Below are positions 1 to 8,327 of a stretch of DNA of 64,000 nucleotides, piece by piece. Position 1 is the stretch's first letter; each line of letters starts with the position of its first letter. Made by a program: the position numbers and the translations under genes. Source of the stretch: Croceimicrobium sp965656185 (GTDB lineage Bacteria; Bacteroidota; Bacteroidia; Flavobacteriales; Schleiferiaceae); contig CBFHJH010000006.1 in the NCBI GenBank assembly GCA_965656185.1, positions 62,001 to 126,000 on the forward strand, read 5' to 3'. The notes beneath the pieces are model-generated. The model did not search any database and had not been told where the DNA came from. It saw only the letters and a list, made by a program, of their open reading frames with translations.

Positions 1-1987
1 TGAAGTCACGAATTCGAATCATTCCTTCACAGTGGTTATCGCGCAGCTCCACAAAAACACCCCATTCAGTAACGCCGGAAATGGTGCCCATAAAGGTCTC
101 GCCCACCTTGTCTTCCATAAACTTTACCTGCATGTATTTCACCGAGTCGCGTTCGGCTTCGGTGGCAACCCTTTCACGATCGCTGCTGTGCTCGCATAGC
201 TCCTCGTAATGATCTCTACCGGGTGATTTTCCACCCTCTAGATAATGCTGTAATAAGCGATGCACCATAACATCGGGGTAGCGTCGGATGGGAGAGGTAA
301 AATGGGTGTAAAACTCAAAACCAAGTCCGTAATGACCAATATTGTCGGTGCTGTAAATGGCCTTAGCCATAGAGCGAATGGCCAATTTCGAGATCATATT
401 GTCTTCGGCTTTGCCCTTTACTTGACTGAGCATTCGGTTTAAGCTGTGGCTGATGGCACGACTATTATTGTAGCTAATTTCGTAGCCAAATTGCTTTACG
501 AAAGTACCCAAGTCGCGCAGTTTATCTGGGTCTGGATCATCGTGTATACGATAGACAAAAGTCTTGCCGCTCGCTTTTTTCCCCTCCTTACCGATAAACT
601 CTGCTACACTGCGATTGGCCAGAAGCATGAACTCTTCGATCAAGTGATTGGCTTCTTTGCTCTCCTTGAAATAAACACCGGTGGGATTGTTGTTCTCGTC
701 GAGGTGAAATTTAACTTCTGCTCGATCAAAGGCCAAAGCGCCGTTTTGCATGCGTTGTTGACGCATTATAAGGGCCAGGTCATTTATGATGTTCAATTCT
801 TCAGCTAAAGGACCTTCTTTGTTCTCTATCACTGCTTGAGCATCTTCATAGGCAAATCGTTGATCGCTGTAGATCACGGTTCGGCCAAACCAAGCGTTTT
901 TAACCTCGGCTTTTGCCGTCATTTCAAAGACGGCAGAGAAGGTGAGCTTATCTTCCTTAGGGCGAAGGGAACACACTTTATTAGAGAGCTTTTCGGGTAA
1001 CATGGGTACCACTCGATCCACCAGGTAAACGGAGGTGGCGCGCTCTACAGCTTCTTTCTCTAGGATTGAGTTTTCCTTAACGTAATGACTTACGTCGGCA
1101 ATGTGTACGCCTATTTCATAATTTCCATTGTCGAGCTTGCGAAAACTTAGCGCGTCGTCGAAATCTTTAGCGTCATGTGGATCAATGGTGAAGGTAAGGA
1201 CATCTCGGAGGTCTCGTCTCTTCTTGATTTCGGCGGGGCTTATTTCTTCTGGAATATTCTCGGCCGCTTGAAGCACGTCGGCGGGGAACTCGCGAGGCAA
1301 GCCATATTCGGCCAAGATGCTGTGGATTTCCACTTCGTGATCACCCGGTTCACCAAGGATCTCGATGATTTCACCGAAAGGCGAAGAAGCTTTTTCGGGC
1401 CAGTCACTGATGCGTGCTAAAGCTTTTTGCCCTTGTTTGGCACCCATCAGCTTATCTTTTGGGATATAGATATCCACGATCATTTTGCGACTATCGGGCA
1501 CTAAAAAGCCATAATTCTTAGAAAGCTCCACGGTTCCTACAAACTCGGTTCGGGCCCTTTCGATAATTTCTACGATTTCCCCTTCAGGCTTTTTATTCTT
1601 GCGCTGGGCATACATTAACACCTTTACGATATCCCCCTGGAGGGCATTGAAGGTATTGCGCGGGGTGATATATACGTCCTGATCTAGCTCTTCACTAATT
1701 ACGTAAGCAGAGCCTTTGGTGGTGAGGTCTACCTTACCCACGATATAATGATCGGTGTGCTTGTAGCGATACTTGCCTCTCGCCGGTTCTTCAATAAGAT
1801 CTTGTTTGCGAAGGGCGGCTAAAGATTGCAGCACCATATCCCTCTCATGGTGATCGCTGATGCCAAGTTTAGCTGAGAGTTGTTTATAATTAAATTGCTT
1901 GAGTCGGTCTTCTCTAAGTACGCCAAGAATAGCTTTTTCGATCTTCGCTAAACGTTTGAGGCGTTTCTTCGATTTTTTAGGTTTCAT
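1..1987 (-). CDS. rnr: Ribonuclease R (3' end outside window)
   Basis: Processive 3'-to-5' exoribonuclease that degrades structured RNA. Reading the minus strand from an ATG at 1985-1987 gives a continuous frame to the window edge. It starts MKPKKSKKRLKRLAK and has an N-terminal winged-helix/cold-shock region up to about residue 250. The RNB catalytic signature DPHDAKDFDDA lies near residues 268-280; its aspartates coordinate the catalytic metals. The RNB domain continues with TSPIRRYPDVMVHRLL, and the S1 domain is just beginning (GTISGVTEWGVFVEL) where the window cuts it off. About 662 residues are visible; the missing part is the end of S1 and the tail. The gene is divergent from the ECF sigma gene. 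Forward-strand frames over this region are antisense shadows. Confidence 0.95.
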   Translation of the reverse strand, partial: MKPKKSKKRLKRLAKIEKAILGVLREDRLKQFNYKQLSAKLGISDHHERDMVLQSLAALRKQDLIEEPARGKYRYKHTDHYIVGKVDLTTKGSAYVISEELDQDVYITPRNTFNALQGDIVKVLMYAQRKNKKPEGEIVEIIERARTEFVGTVELSKNYGFLVPDSRKMIVDIYIPKDKLMGAKQGQKALARISDWPEKASSPFGEIIEILGEPGDHEVEIHSILAEYGLPREFPADVLQAAENIPEEISPAEIKKRRDLRDVLTFTIDPHDAKDFDDALSFRKLDNGNYEIGVHIADVSHYVKENSILEKEAVERATSVYLVDRVVPMLPEKLSNKVCSLRPKEDKLTFSAVFEMTAKAEVKNAWFGRTVIYSDQRFAYEDAQAVIENKEGPLAEELNIINDLALIMRQQRMQNGALAFDRAEVKFHLDENNNPTGVYFKESKEANHLIEEFMLLANRSVAEFIGKEGKKASGKTFVYRIHDDPDPDKLRDLGTFVKQFGYEISYNNSRAISHSLNRMLSQVKGKAEDNMISKLAIRSMAKAIYSTDNIGHYGLGFEFYTHFTSPIRRYPDVMVHRLLQHYLEGGKSPGRDHYEELCEHSSDRERVATEAERDSVKYMQVKFMEDKVGETFMGTISGVTEWGVFVELRDNHCEGMIRIRDF

Positions 1988-2153
1988 AGATTGCGAAGGT
2001 ACGGGTTTAATAAGCATGGATATTAAGACAGCATCAAATCTGATAGGGCCAAAGAAGGCCTGACCACCTAAAACCTTAAGCCGTCTGGTAAGGAGAATGT
2101 AAAATTTAAGTGCCTAGTAATCAAATGGTTTTACTATTTTTAAGAAAATGTTT

Positions 2154-2193
2154 CACCTCCAGGCAACCATCACAAGCCTAAGGGGTGTCATAT
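2154..2193 (+). promoter_or_regulatory. Candidate ECF-type promoter and imperfect hairpin upstream of the sigma gene
   Basis: GGCAACC at 2162-2168 followed after 18 bases by GTCATAT at 2187-2193 resembles the -35 (AAC-containing) and -10 (GTC-containing) elements used by ECF sigma factors, which often transcribe their own genes. The same bases form an imperfect hairpin: CACC/GGTG and AGGC/GCCT arms across 2154-2187. Which role is real cannot be decided from sequence alone. Confidence 0.4.
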
Positions 2194-2209
2194 AACTGAA
2201 AACTAAAGC

Positions 2210-2773
2210 ATGTCCATCTTACGCAGCTTACCTAGCAGTGAAAAAAGACTAGTAAAGCAGTGCATCGCGGGAAAAGGCGATGCACAGCGTGAGGTGTACG
2301 AAAGGTACAGCGGAGAGATGTTAGCGGTCTGCAGAAGATACACCAACAATCTCGAAGATGCCGAGGAAGTTCTTTCAAATGGTTTTATAAAGGTCTTTAA
2401 ACGCATAGACCAATATCGCGGAGAGGGTGCTTTAGGCGCTTGGATTCGCCGGGTAATGGTGCGTGAAGCATTGAACTTTATCCGCTACAAGAAAAACCTG
2501 TTCGTAGAAGTAGAAGAGGAGTTTCAGGCCGAGTTTGGCCACTCATCTACAGCAGAACACTATGAGGCGGAGCACCTAATGCGGATGATCGACGAGTTAC
2601 CCACCGGCTACCGAACCGTGTTTAACCTCTATGCGATCGAAGGCTATAACCACAAGGAAATAGGAGAAATGCTGGAAATCTCCGAAAACACCAGCAAAAG
2701 TCAGCTGAGCAAAGCAAGAAAACAGCTGCAAGAGAAATTAAGTAAGTACGAGTTATTATATAAAGATAATTAA
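2210..2773 (+). CDS. ECF-family RNA polymerase sigma factor
   Basis: 187-residue sigma-70 family factor of the extracytoplasmic function type. Region 2 spans about residues 20-92, including the -10 recognition helix around DAEEVLSNGFIKVFKRI and the RYKK end. Region 4 spans about residues 118-172 with the helix-turn-helix YNHKEIGEMLEISENTSKSQ. There is no region 1 or 3, as expected for ECF factors. It is followed one base later by a single-pass membrane protein that could act as its anti-sigma factor, and then by an outer-membrane barrel protein. The three genes look like one operon. A possible self-recognised promoter lies at 2162-2193. The stimulus and targets are unknown. Confidence 0.93.
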   Translation: MSILRSLPSSEKRLVKQCIAGKGDAQREVYERYSGEMLAVCRRYTNNLEDAEEVLSNGFIKVFKRIDQYRGEGALGAWIRRVMVREALNFIRYKKNLFVEVEEEFQAEFGHSSTAEHYEAEHLMRMIDELPTGYRTVFNLYAIEGYNHKEIGEMLEISENTSKSQLSKARKQLQEKLSKYELLYKDN

Positions 2774-2774
2774 G

Positions 2775-3506
2775 ATGAAACCTAAGCACCCCATAGATGG
2801 TCTTTTTGAGAAAGGCTTGAAGGAGCACAAGATCGCTGCGAGCGAGCAGGCTTGGGAACGCATCGCTGCCGCCCAAAAAGGAAAGCCAAGCCGGCGCTTT
2901 TACGGCGCTCAGCTTCTAAGAGCAGCCACCATCACATTATTATTGGGTCTATCGGCCGTGGTTTATTTTAACCGCAACGCTGAGGAGATCATGAATGAGG
3001 GTCCTGGCTTTGAAGAGCCCATCGCAGTAGATTTCAAGAATAAGAATAAGGATGAGCCCAAAACCAATCAGGCCGACGAGCCGCAGCAAAGCAAAGCTAA
3101 AGCGCAAGTAGAGCCCCAAAACGCTAAAGCGAAAAAGACCAAATCCAAACCAGATCCTAAGACGCGTGTGGTGCCAGTATTGCAGCCCACCCTTAGTGAC
3201 CCGGTCTTGGCGATGAACGATTTGGAACCGGTCGATTATGAGTGGGACTTGGAAGAAACAGAGCCAATTTCTGATCCAGATGTTTTACGTATCAAGGTGA
3301 ACTTACCCGAATTGCAGGGCGATTACAAAACGACCAAAACCAAGAAGCCCTTTGGGGAAAGACTTTGGGCTTATGCCAATGATCAATTAGGTAGAGTAGT
3401 GGCCGGTGAGCGTCCTGAGTTGCCTAAGACCGAGAACGCCGAGATTAGTCTACCCTTACCCGACTTTGTGAGTCGCAGATTTTTGAACGAAGATGAAAAC
3501 AGATAA
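2775..3506 (+). CDS. Single-pass membrane protein, putative anti-sigma factor
   Basis: 243-residue protein with no recognised catalytic motif. An N-terminal cytoplasmic stretch of about 45 residues (HKIAASEQAWERIAAA) precedes one hydrophobic segment near residues 50-65 (ATITLLLGLSAVVYF). A long periplasmic part follows, with a Lys/Glu/Pro-rich linker (about 75-140) and a more conserved-looking end. It starts one base after the sigma stop codon, so translation is probably coupled. Position and topology suggest an anti-sigma partner, but the zinc-binding motif of ZAS anti-sigma factors is absent. This role is inference. The distal part could equally be a sensor contacting the barrel protein encoded next. 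Confidence 0.7.
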   Translation: MKPKHPIDGLFEKGLKEHKIAASEQAWERIAAAQKGKPSRRFYGAQLLRAATITLLLGLSAVVYFNRNAEEIMNEGPGFEEPIAVDFKNKNKDEPKTNQADEPQQSKAKAQVEPQNAKAKKTKSKPDPKTRVVPVLQPTLSDPVLAMNDLEPVDYEWDLEETEPISDPDVLRIKVNLPELQGDYKTTKTKKPFGERLWAYANDQLGRVVAGERPELPKTENAEISLPLPDFVSRRFLNEDENR

Positions 3507-3540
3507 ACCAAACAAGCAGAAATTTAAACTAAAAACGAAA

Positions 3541-4839
3541 ATGAAAAAGCAAATAATCACGGCCCTTTTGGTGGCCTTCGGAATGAGCGCTTTTGCCCAA
3601 ACGGACAGCACGGCGCGGAGAAAGATCGAAATTCAGATTGAAGAAAACACTTTGTCCTTTGATGCAGAGAAAGATATGAGTCAAGGTGACCTATCAACCA
3701 TGATCGGTTTTGCGACCACCCAGGTATCTAAGCTGCAAGCAAACCATCGCAGAATTTTAGCGGCGATCGATAAGATGGAGCAAGAAGGCAAATTGAGTGC
3801 CGAGGAAGCAGAAGAGCTGCGCGAAGAAGCCAATGAAGGTTTCGAAGAAAACATGGAGCGCTTCGAGGAAATCATGGAGCAATGGGGCGAAGCCTATGGC
3901 TCAAGAATGGAAGCTTGGGGCGAAGAGTTTGAAACTAAAATGGAAGCCTGGGGCGAAGAATTAGAGCGCAGCATGGAGGACACTAGCGATGCTGCGGCAC
4001 CAATTCCACCAATGCCGCCTATCCCTCCTTTGCCCGATGCGGCTGATGGAAGCAAGAAAAAGAAGATCATTATTTCTAAAGAAGGCGTAGTAATTCGCGA
4101 AGGTGAAAACGATGAAGAATTGGAAATAGAGATAGAAGAGGAAGACGAGCGCTTTGATACAGGTGAGTTGTTTGAAAAATTAGGCAAGAAGTCTAAGAAG
4201 ATAAAGCGTACCGAAGACTATTTAGACGTAGCCTTTGGCTTTAACCAGCAATTGGAAGACGGTCAGTTTTTGATCGAAGATGTAGCTGGTGAGCTCGAGT
4301 TCTGGAAGAGTACTTCTTTTAACCTCGGCTATGGTTGGAAAACCCGCATTGGAAGCCCATACAGTAAGTTATACTTAAAGTACGGTATCGATTTTAGCTG
4401 GCATAACTTCCGCCTTAGCGGACCAGGAGTCTTAAACGCAGACAATAACAGCGCCTTTTTCGACACACTTAGCATTAGTAACGTGTACGAGAAAAACAAA
4501 TATCACATTGCCTACTTCAACATTCCGCTAATGCTTCAATTAGACTTTAGCGAGGCTGGCGATCGGGATGAGAAGTTTACCCTCGGGGTAGGTGGATACG
4601 GCGGTGTTCGATTACTAGCCAAACGTGAGTTGGAGTATGCCACGCCAACCTTCGAAACCATTGAAGAGAAGGCTTATGACGACTTCTTTACCAATCAATT
4701 CCGTTACGGCCTAATGGCTCAAGTAGGTTTTGGATCCTTTAAGATCACAGCGAGCTATGACCTTAATGAGTTCTTCCGTTCTAGTAAAGGTCCAGCCGCT
4801 TATAATATGGCCAACGTAACCTTAGGCTTTACCTTATAG
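3541..4839 (+). CDS. Outer-membrane beta-barrel protein with N-terminal hendecad coiled coil
   Basis: Start chosen at 3541, giving signal peptide MKKQIITALLVAFGMSAFAQ and 432 residues. An upstream in-frame ATG at 3493 would bury the signal. Residues about 50-140 are strongly helical and acidic and contain three 11-residue repeats beginning MEQWGE or MEAWGE (3874-3972). A proline-rich hinge (IPPMPPIPPLP) and a Lys-then-Glu-rich segment follow. The C-terminal 210 residues have alternating aromatic/glycine beta-strands typical of PorT-like outer-membrane barrels, ending MANVTLGFTL. It is third in the sigma-factor operon, starting 34 bases after the preceding stop. It may be the periplasmic or outer-membrane sensory end of that system; no specific function is assigned. 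Confidence 0.85.
   Translation: MKKQIITALLVAFGMSAFAQTDSTARRKIEIQIEENTLSFDAEKDMSQGDLSTMIGFATTQVSKLQANHRRILAAIDKMEQEGKLSAEEAEELREEANEGFEENMERFEEIMEQWGEAYGSRMEAWGEEFETKMEAWGEELERSMEDTSDAAAPIPPMPPIPPLPDAADGSKKKKIIISKEGVVIREGENDEELEIEIEEEDERFDTGELFEKLGKKSKKIKRTEDYLDVAFGFNQQLEDGQFLIEDVAGELEFWKSTSFNLGYGWKTRIGSPYSKLYLKYGIDFSWHNFRLSGPGVLNADNNSAFFDTLSISNVYEKNKYHIAYFNIPLMLQLDFSEAGDRDEKFTLGVGGYGGVRLLAKRELEYATPTFETIEEKAYDDFFTNQFRYGLMAQVGFGSFKITASYDLNEFFRSSKGPAAYNMANVTLGFTL
3874..3972 (+). repeat. Three tandem 33-bp repeats encoding an 11-residue motif
   Basis: Units begin at 3874, 3907 and 3940, each starting ATGGA(A/G) and encoding ME(Q/A)WGE followed by five variable residues. A fourth partial unit (MED) starts at 3973. 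An 11-residue period is the hendecad spacing of coiled coils, here with Met and Trp at fixed positions. Confidence 0.85.
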
Positions 4840-4871
4840 TTTTCGAAATTCGTGTGCCGAAAACTTTTGGA

Positions 4872-4903
4872 AGCCCCGACAATTCGTCGGGGCTTTTTAT
4901 TTT
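4872..4903 (+). terminator. Rho-independent terminator after the sigma operon
   Basis: AGCCCCGAC, loop AATTC, GTCGGGGCT: a perfect 9-bp stem followed by a T-rich tail. It sits 32 bases after the barrel-protein stop and just before the acetyltransferase start. Confidence 0.9.
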
Positions 4904-4909
4904 CGAACT

Positions 4910-5356
4910 ATGAATTGGGAACTAAAGAAGTGGTCTGAGGTAAATCGCGAAGACCTTTACCAAGCCTATAAATTACGCACTGATGTTTTCGTGGTAGAGC
5001 AAGGCTGTGCTTATCCGGAGGTAGATGAATATGACCCGCATTGCGAACACCTTTTCGGCTGGAAGGATTATAAATTAGTAGCTTATGCTCGAATCTGTCC
5101 GCCCGCTTCGGTCTATCCAGAAGCGAGTTTAGGACGAATCGTGGTGGAAAGTTCTTTCCGCGGAAGCGGCCTTGGCAAAGACTTAATGCAAAGAGGCTTG
5201 CAGCGTCTAGAAGAAAAATTTCCGGGGCAAGCGATCAAGTTACAGGCTCAAGAGTACTTGGAGAAATTTTACCAATCTTTTGGCTTTACAACGATTTCCG
5301 ACTCTTACCCCGACGTTGGGGTTATGCACGTTGATATGCTTAAGGCTCCACGCTAG
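4910..5356 (+). CDS. GNAT N-acetyltransferase, ElaA family
   Basis: 148-residue GNAT-fold acetyltransferase that would transfer acetyl from acetyl-CoA to an unknown amine. ElaA-type features are LRTDVFVVEQ near residue 25 and the acetyl-CoA-binding segment LGRIVVESSFRGSGLGKDLM near residues 85-104. The C-terminal YLEKFYQSFGF motif is typical of the fold. It starts just after the terminator of the sigma operon, so it is probably transcribed separately. Its last 17 bases overlap the end of the convergent membrane-protein gene. The substrate cannot be predicted from sequence. Confidence 0.88.
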   Translation: MNWELKKWSEVNREDLYQAYKLRTDVFVVEQGCAYPEVDEYDPHCEHLFGWKDYKLVAYARICPPASVYPEASLGRIVVESSFRGSGLGKDLMQRGLQRLEEKFPGQAIKLQAQEYLEKFYQSFGFTTISDSYPDVGVMHVDMLKAPR

Positions 5357-7037
5357 GATGCGCTGGAATTCGCTGCAAAGCATAACTTCCTGGTGCTAAG
5401 CGCACCCTTATGTGGCCTAGCTCTGGTGGAGAAAACTGCAGAGGCCAAAGCCGAAAACCATGTATCTGATTGGAGCGATTTAACAAAAAGCTTTTCCCAT
5501 TAACCTCAATTGACTTGCCCAACATTTCTCCTCTGCTCTGTAGACGGTAGACAAAACCACTTTTTACTGGAATTATTTTTTCTTCGCCGGGTTCGAAGTT
5601 CAGAATATCGATGTTGGTCCAAGCCACTTTGCTCGCTCTTTTGTCGTAAAACAGATAGTCGTTCCCAGCGGTTTTTAAATAGAAATGCTCCAGCACTGCT
5701 TTGAGGTAAGCCGGTGCATAATGCCATAGATTTTGTGCCCAGAACTCTTCGGGCTGTGCTCCCATTTCAGCGTGAATAATGAACTGATCTAAGTCGGAAT
5801 TGGACGCCAGGGCCTTTGCCTGATAAGCATCTAATCGCGGGTTGAATAGGTAATAGGCCTGCGGTACCGGACCGGTAATGGGCTTGCCCCCCGTGGAGCT
5901 AAAGGCTAAATAGTGATAAGGGTATACTTGGCGGTTTTTTTCGCCTTGCGGCGGATGGACCTCTAAGGAACTTAAAGCTAAACGTAATTCTTTTTCCTGC
6001 GAGCTAGGGGAAAGACTTCCTTGCCAAGCCTGTAGTGGACGCCACTTCTGTTGTAATTGACTAGCAGGAAAGAGCCTTTGTTTAGCGAGGAGCAAAAGCA
6101 AGATAGCGGCGGCAAGCACCAGCTTTGGCCCCAAAGCTTTTATTGGTTTAAGCCAAATAAAAAGGATAAAGCTTAGTAAACTCAGCTTCAAGAATACCAA
6201 GGCTGGGCCAGCCTCCGGACGACTGGAATAATAAAACAGAAGAAAGATCAGAAAGAGCGACCACGCCAGGCTCGACTTTTGGCGAAGGGAAAAGGCTAAG
6301 GCGCCCGTGCTTAGTAGTCCAACCGCTAAAAAGGGCCATGAAATAAGGCCGGTTTGTTGCAAGCTTTGCCGATCGAAAAATAGATCCCATAAGCCCCAAT
6401 ACTTTTGAAGGACATATTCTAAGTCTTGCATCACAATCAAGTCGCTAAGCGGGAGGCTTAAAACCACCAGAACCAAGGCTCGTCCTTTTCCCAAAAGCAA
6501 AAAATGAACCGAAAGCAGCAATAATCCGGCTAAAGCCGGCACCGATCTGATTTGCCAAAGCAGAACGACCATTACCACCCCCAGCAGTTTTTTCCAAGTG
6601 GCAGGCCTCATCTGATCGCTAGCGATAAGGGTCATTAGGGCCAAAAGCCCTATTTGATGATGTCCGGCCATTTGGACCATAAGAACGAACAAGGGGGCCT
6701 TCCATAATAGCGCTCTTTCCATAATGGGTCGATCAACAGGAAAAAGCGCCAGAAGAATGATGAGTCGCAAAGAGCCTAATACGACTAAAGCCCATAGTTG
6801 ATTATTACCAATAGGCAAAGGGAATTGAAGGAAGGCCAGTGGTCCCTGACTAAACACCCAGCCTTGCAATTGATTAAAATCGTGGGCAAAGAGAAAATTG
6901 CTTAGCCAGCGGATATTGGCGTCAGAGTGTTCGCCCAAGCCAAGGGCAAAGGCAGGCCAAGTAGCCAAAAGTAAAAGGCCGATTACCAAGAGGTAACCGG
7001 CCTTTGCATCTTTATATAGTGTGAAGGTCTTAAGCAT
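5340..7037 (-). CDS. Polytopic membrane protein of unknown function
   Basis: 565-residue protein with about ten hydrophobic segments in the first 340 residues, starting with LLVIGLLLLATWPAFALGLG, and a soluble C-terminal part of about 200 residues. The order (membrane-rich front, loop with QGWVFSQGPLAFLQFPLP after the first segment, extracytoplasmic tail) resembles large glycosyltransferase-like or O-antigen-related membrane proteins, but I see no diagnostic catalytic motif. It lies 30 bases downstream of paaE on the same strand with no obvious terminator between, so they may be co-transcribed. It overlaps the convergent acetyltransferase gene by 17 bases. Function unknown. Confidence 0.75.
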   Translation of the reverse strand: MLKTFTLYKDAKAGYLLVIGLLLLATWPAFALGLGEHSDANIRWLSNFLFAHDFNQLQGWVFSQGPLAFLQFPLPIGNNQLWALVVLGSLRLIILLALFPVDRPIMERALLWKAPLFVLMVQMAGHHQIGLLALMTLIASDQMRPATWKKLLGVVMVVLLWQIRSVPALAGLLLLSVHFLLLGKGRALVLVVLSLPLSDLIVMQDLEYVLQKYWGLWDLFFDRQSLQQTGLISWPFLAVGLLSTGALAFSLRQKSSLAWSLFLIFLLFYYSSRPEAGPALVFLKLSLLSFILFIWLKPIKALGPKLVLAAAILLLLLAKQRLFPASQLQQKWRPLQAWQGSLSPSSQEKELRLALSSLEVHPPQGEKNRQVYPYHYLAFSSTGGKPITGPVPQAYYLFNPRLDAYQAKALASNSDLDQFIIHAEMGAQPEEFWAQNLWHYAPAYLKAVLEHFYLKTAGNDYLFYDKRASKVAWTNIDILNFEPGEEKIIPVKSGFVYRLQSRGEMLGKSIEVNGKSFLLNRSNQIHGFRLWPLQFSPPELGHIRVRLAPGSYALQRIPAHPSVEP

Positions 7038-7067
7038 TTTCTTAGCTTAGACCAAACTAGTCAAATT

Positions 7068-8213
7068 TTAGTCGTCGAAGCTAACCACGACCTTTTCGCT
7101 GCGAGGGTGACTTTGGCAGGTAAGGATGTAGCCGTCTTCCACCTCATCGTCTTCTAGGGCATAGTTCATTTCCATTTCTACTTCGCCTTCCAATACTTTG
7201 GCGCGACAGGTACAACAAACCGCTCCTTTACAAGCATAAGGAACGTCGGCTCCCGCGTCTAAGGCGGCGTCTAAGATTACATCACCACCACTATTGAGCT
7301 GAAAGTGGGTTTCTTCTCCATCGAGAATTACTGTACACTCGCTATCGAACTTGGAGCTAGACTTTTCGGTACTCACTTTGGTTTTGCCCGCGATAGACTG
7401 TGCAGGGGAGGTAAATAGTTCGTAGTGGATAAGCTCTTTGCCTACCCCAAGTTCTTTGAGTTGATTACTAACCTCATTGATCATACCTTCTGGTCCGCAG
7501 AGGAAGTAACCATTAACCTCTTTGATATCGAAGAAGCGATCGGCAAATTGACCACATTTAATAGCGTCGATCCGACCTTTTAAATAGTCGGTCCCTTGAT
7601 CTTCGCGGCTAAGTACATGGTGCACTTCTAGGCGATTCATGTACTTATTCTTGAGTGCCTCGATCTGTTCCTTAAAAATAACAGACTGGGCCGTTTTATT
7701 GCCGTAGAATAAGGTGAAGCTACTTTTAGGCTCTTGCTCAAGCACCGACTTAAGGATGCTAAAAACGGGGGTAATGCCAGAGCCAGCCGCAAAACCAACA
7801 TAATGATTCTCTTCTTCTGCTTTAATTGGGGCAATAAAGTTACCGTCGGGTGTCATAACCCGCATTTCAGTTCCAACTTGTAATTCGCGGTTGGCATAAG
7901 TAGAAAAACGGCCACCTTCTACTTCTTTAATCGCCACGCGAAGTTCACCGTCGTATGGGCTAGAGCACAAGGAATAAGAACGACGCACCTTTTCACCGCT
8001 GATCTCGGTTTCAAGCGTGAGGTATTGACCTGGGATAAAGCGATAATCTTCACTTAATTCATCAGGCACCGCAAAGGCCACCGATACGCAGTCTTCGGTC
8101 TCGCGACTTATTTCTTGAACTTGGAGGGTATGAAATTGAGGGCGGCTGCTCTTCTTCTCAGCAGTAGCAAGATCGCGGTCCGCCTTTTTCGTCTTTTTGA
8201 AAAAATTTAGCAT
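7068..8213 (-). CDS. paaE: 1,2-phenylacetyl-CoA epoxidase, reductase subunit PaaE
   Basis: 381-residue reductase that passes electrons from NAD(P)H through FAD and a [2Fe-2S] centre to the PaaABC di-iron oxygenase. An FAD-binding domain (about 25-130) carries RRSYSLCSS. The nucleotide-binding domain (about 135-260) carries GSGITPVFSILKSVLE and FLCGPEGM. The C-terminal plant-type ferredoxin domain (about 290-381) has Cys-X4-Cys-X2-Cys (CKGAVCCTC) and a fourth Cys in LTCQ. This order, reductase first and ferredoxin last, matches PaaE. It is divergent from paaABC across a 114-base control region, which is unusual because paaE more often closes the paaABCDE operon. Confidence 0.95.
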   Translation of the reverse strand: MLNFFKKTKKADRDLATAEKKSSRPQFHTLQVQEISRETEDCVSVAFAVPDELSEDYRFIPGQYLTLETEISGEKVRRSYSLCSSPYDGELRVAIKEVEGGRFSTYANRELQVGTEMRVMTPDGNFIAPIKAEEENHYVGFAAGSGITPVFSILKSVLEQEPKSSFTLFYGNKTAQSVIFKEQIEALKNKYMNRLEVHHVLSREDQGTDYLKGRIDAIKCGQFADRFFDIKEVNGYFLCGPEGMINEVSNQLKELGVGKELIHYELFTSPAQSIAGKTKVSTEKSSSKFDSECTVILDGEETHFQLNSGGDVILDAALDAGADVPYACKGAVCCTCRAKVLEGEVEMEMNYALEDDEVEDGYILTCQSHPRSEKVVVSFDD

Positions 8214-8231
8214 AGAATTCTTCTAATTTGA

Positions 8232-8262
8232 CAAAAGTAAGGTCTAATGGCTTTAGGAACAA
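8232..8262 (-). promoter_or_regulatory. Putative paaE promoter (Bacteroidota type)
   Basis: On the minus strand TTG (8260-8262) is followed after 20 bases by TACTTTTG (8232-8239). This fits the Bacteroidota pattern of a -33 TTTG-like and a -7 TAnnTTTG element. It lies 19 bases upstream of the paaE start. Confidence 0.55.
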
Positions 8263-8295
8263 TTCGCAGGGCTTAATAGTTTCCTATATAGATTA

Positions 8296-8303
8296 TATCT
8301 TTG
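8296..8303 (+). promoter_or_regulatory. Putative -7 element of the paaABC promoter
   Basis: TATCTTTG fits the Bacteroidota TAnnTTTG -7 consensus and lies 24 bases upstream of the paaA ATG. No clear -33 TTTG is present at the usual spacing, so strength or regulation is uncertain. It shares the 114-base divergent region with the paaE promoter. Confidence 0.5.
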
Positions 8304-8327
8304 TAACGCTCTCAAAAAAGACTTGAT

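Noticed and set aside
1175..1420. Forward-strand frames of 60-120 codons over 260-1420
   Set aside because: They are antisense to RNase R, which has clear catalytic motifs on the minus strand.
3894..4187. Minus-strand serine-rich frame inside the barrel-protein gene
   Set aside because: Low-complexity shadow of the Glu/Lys-rich coding sequence on the plus strand.
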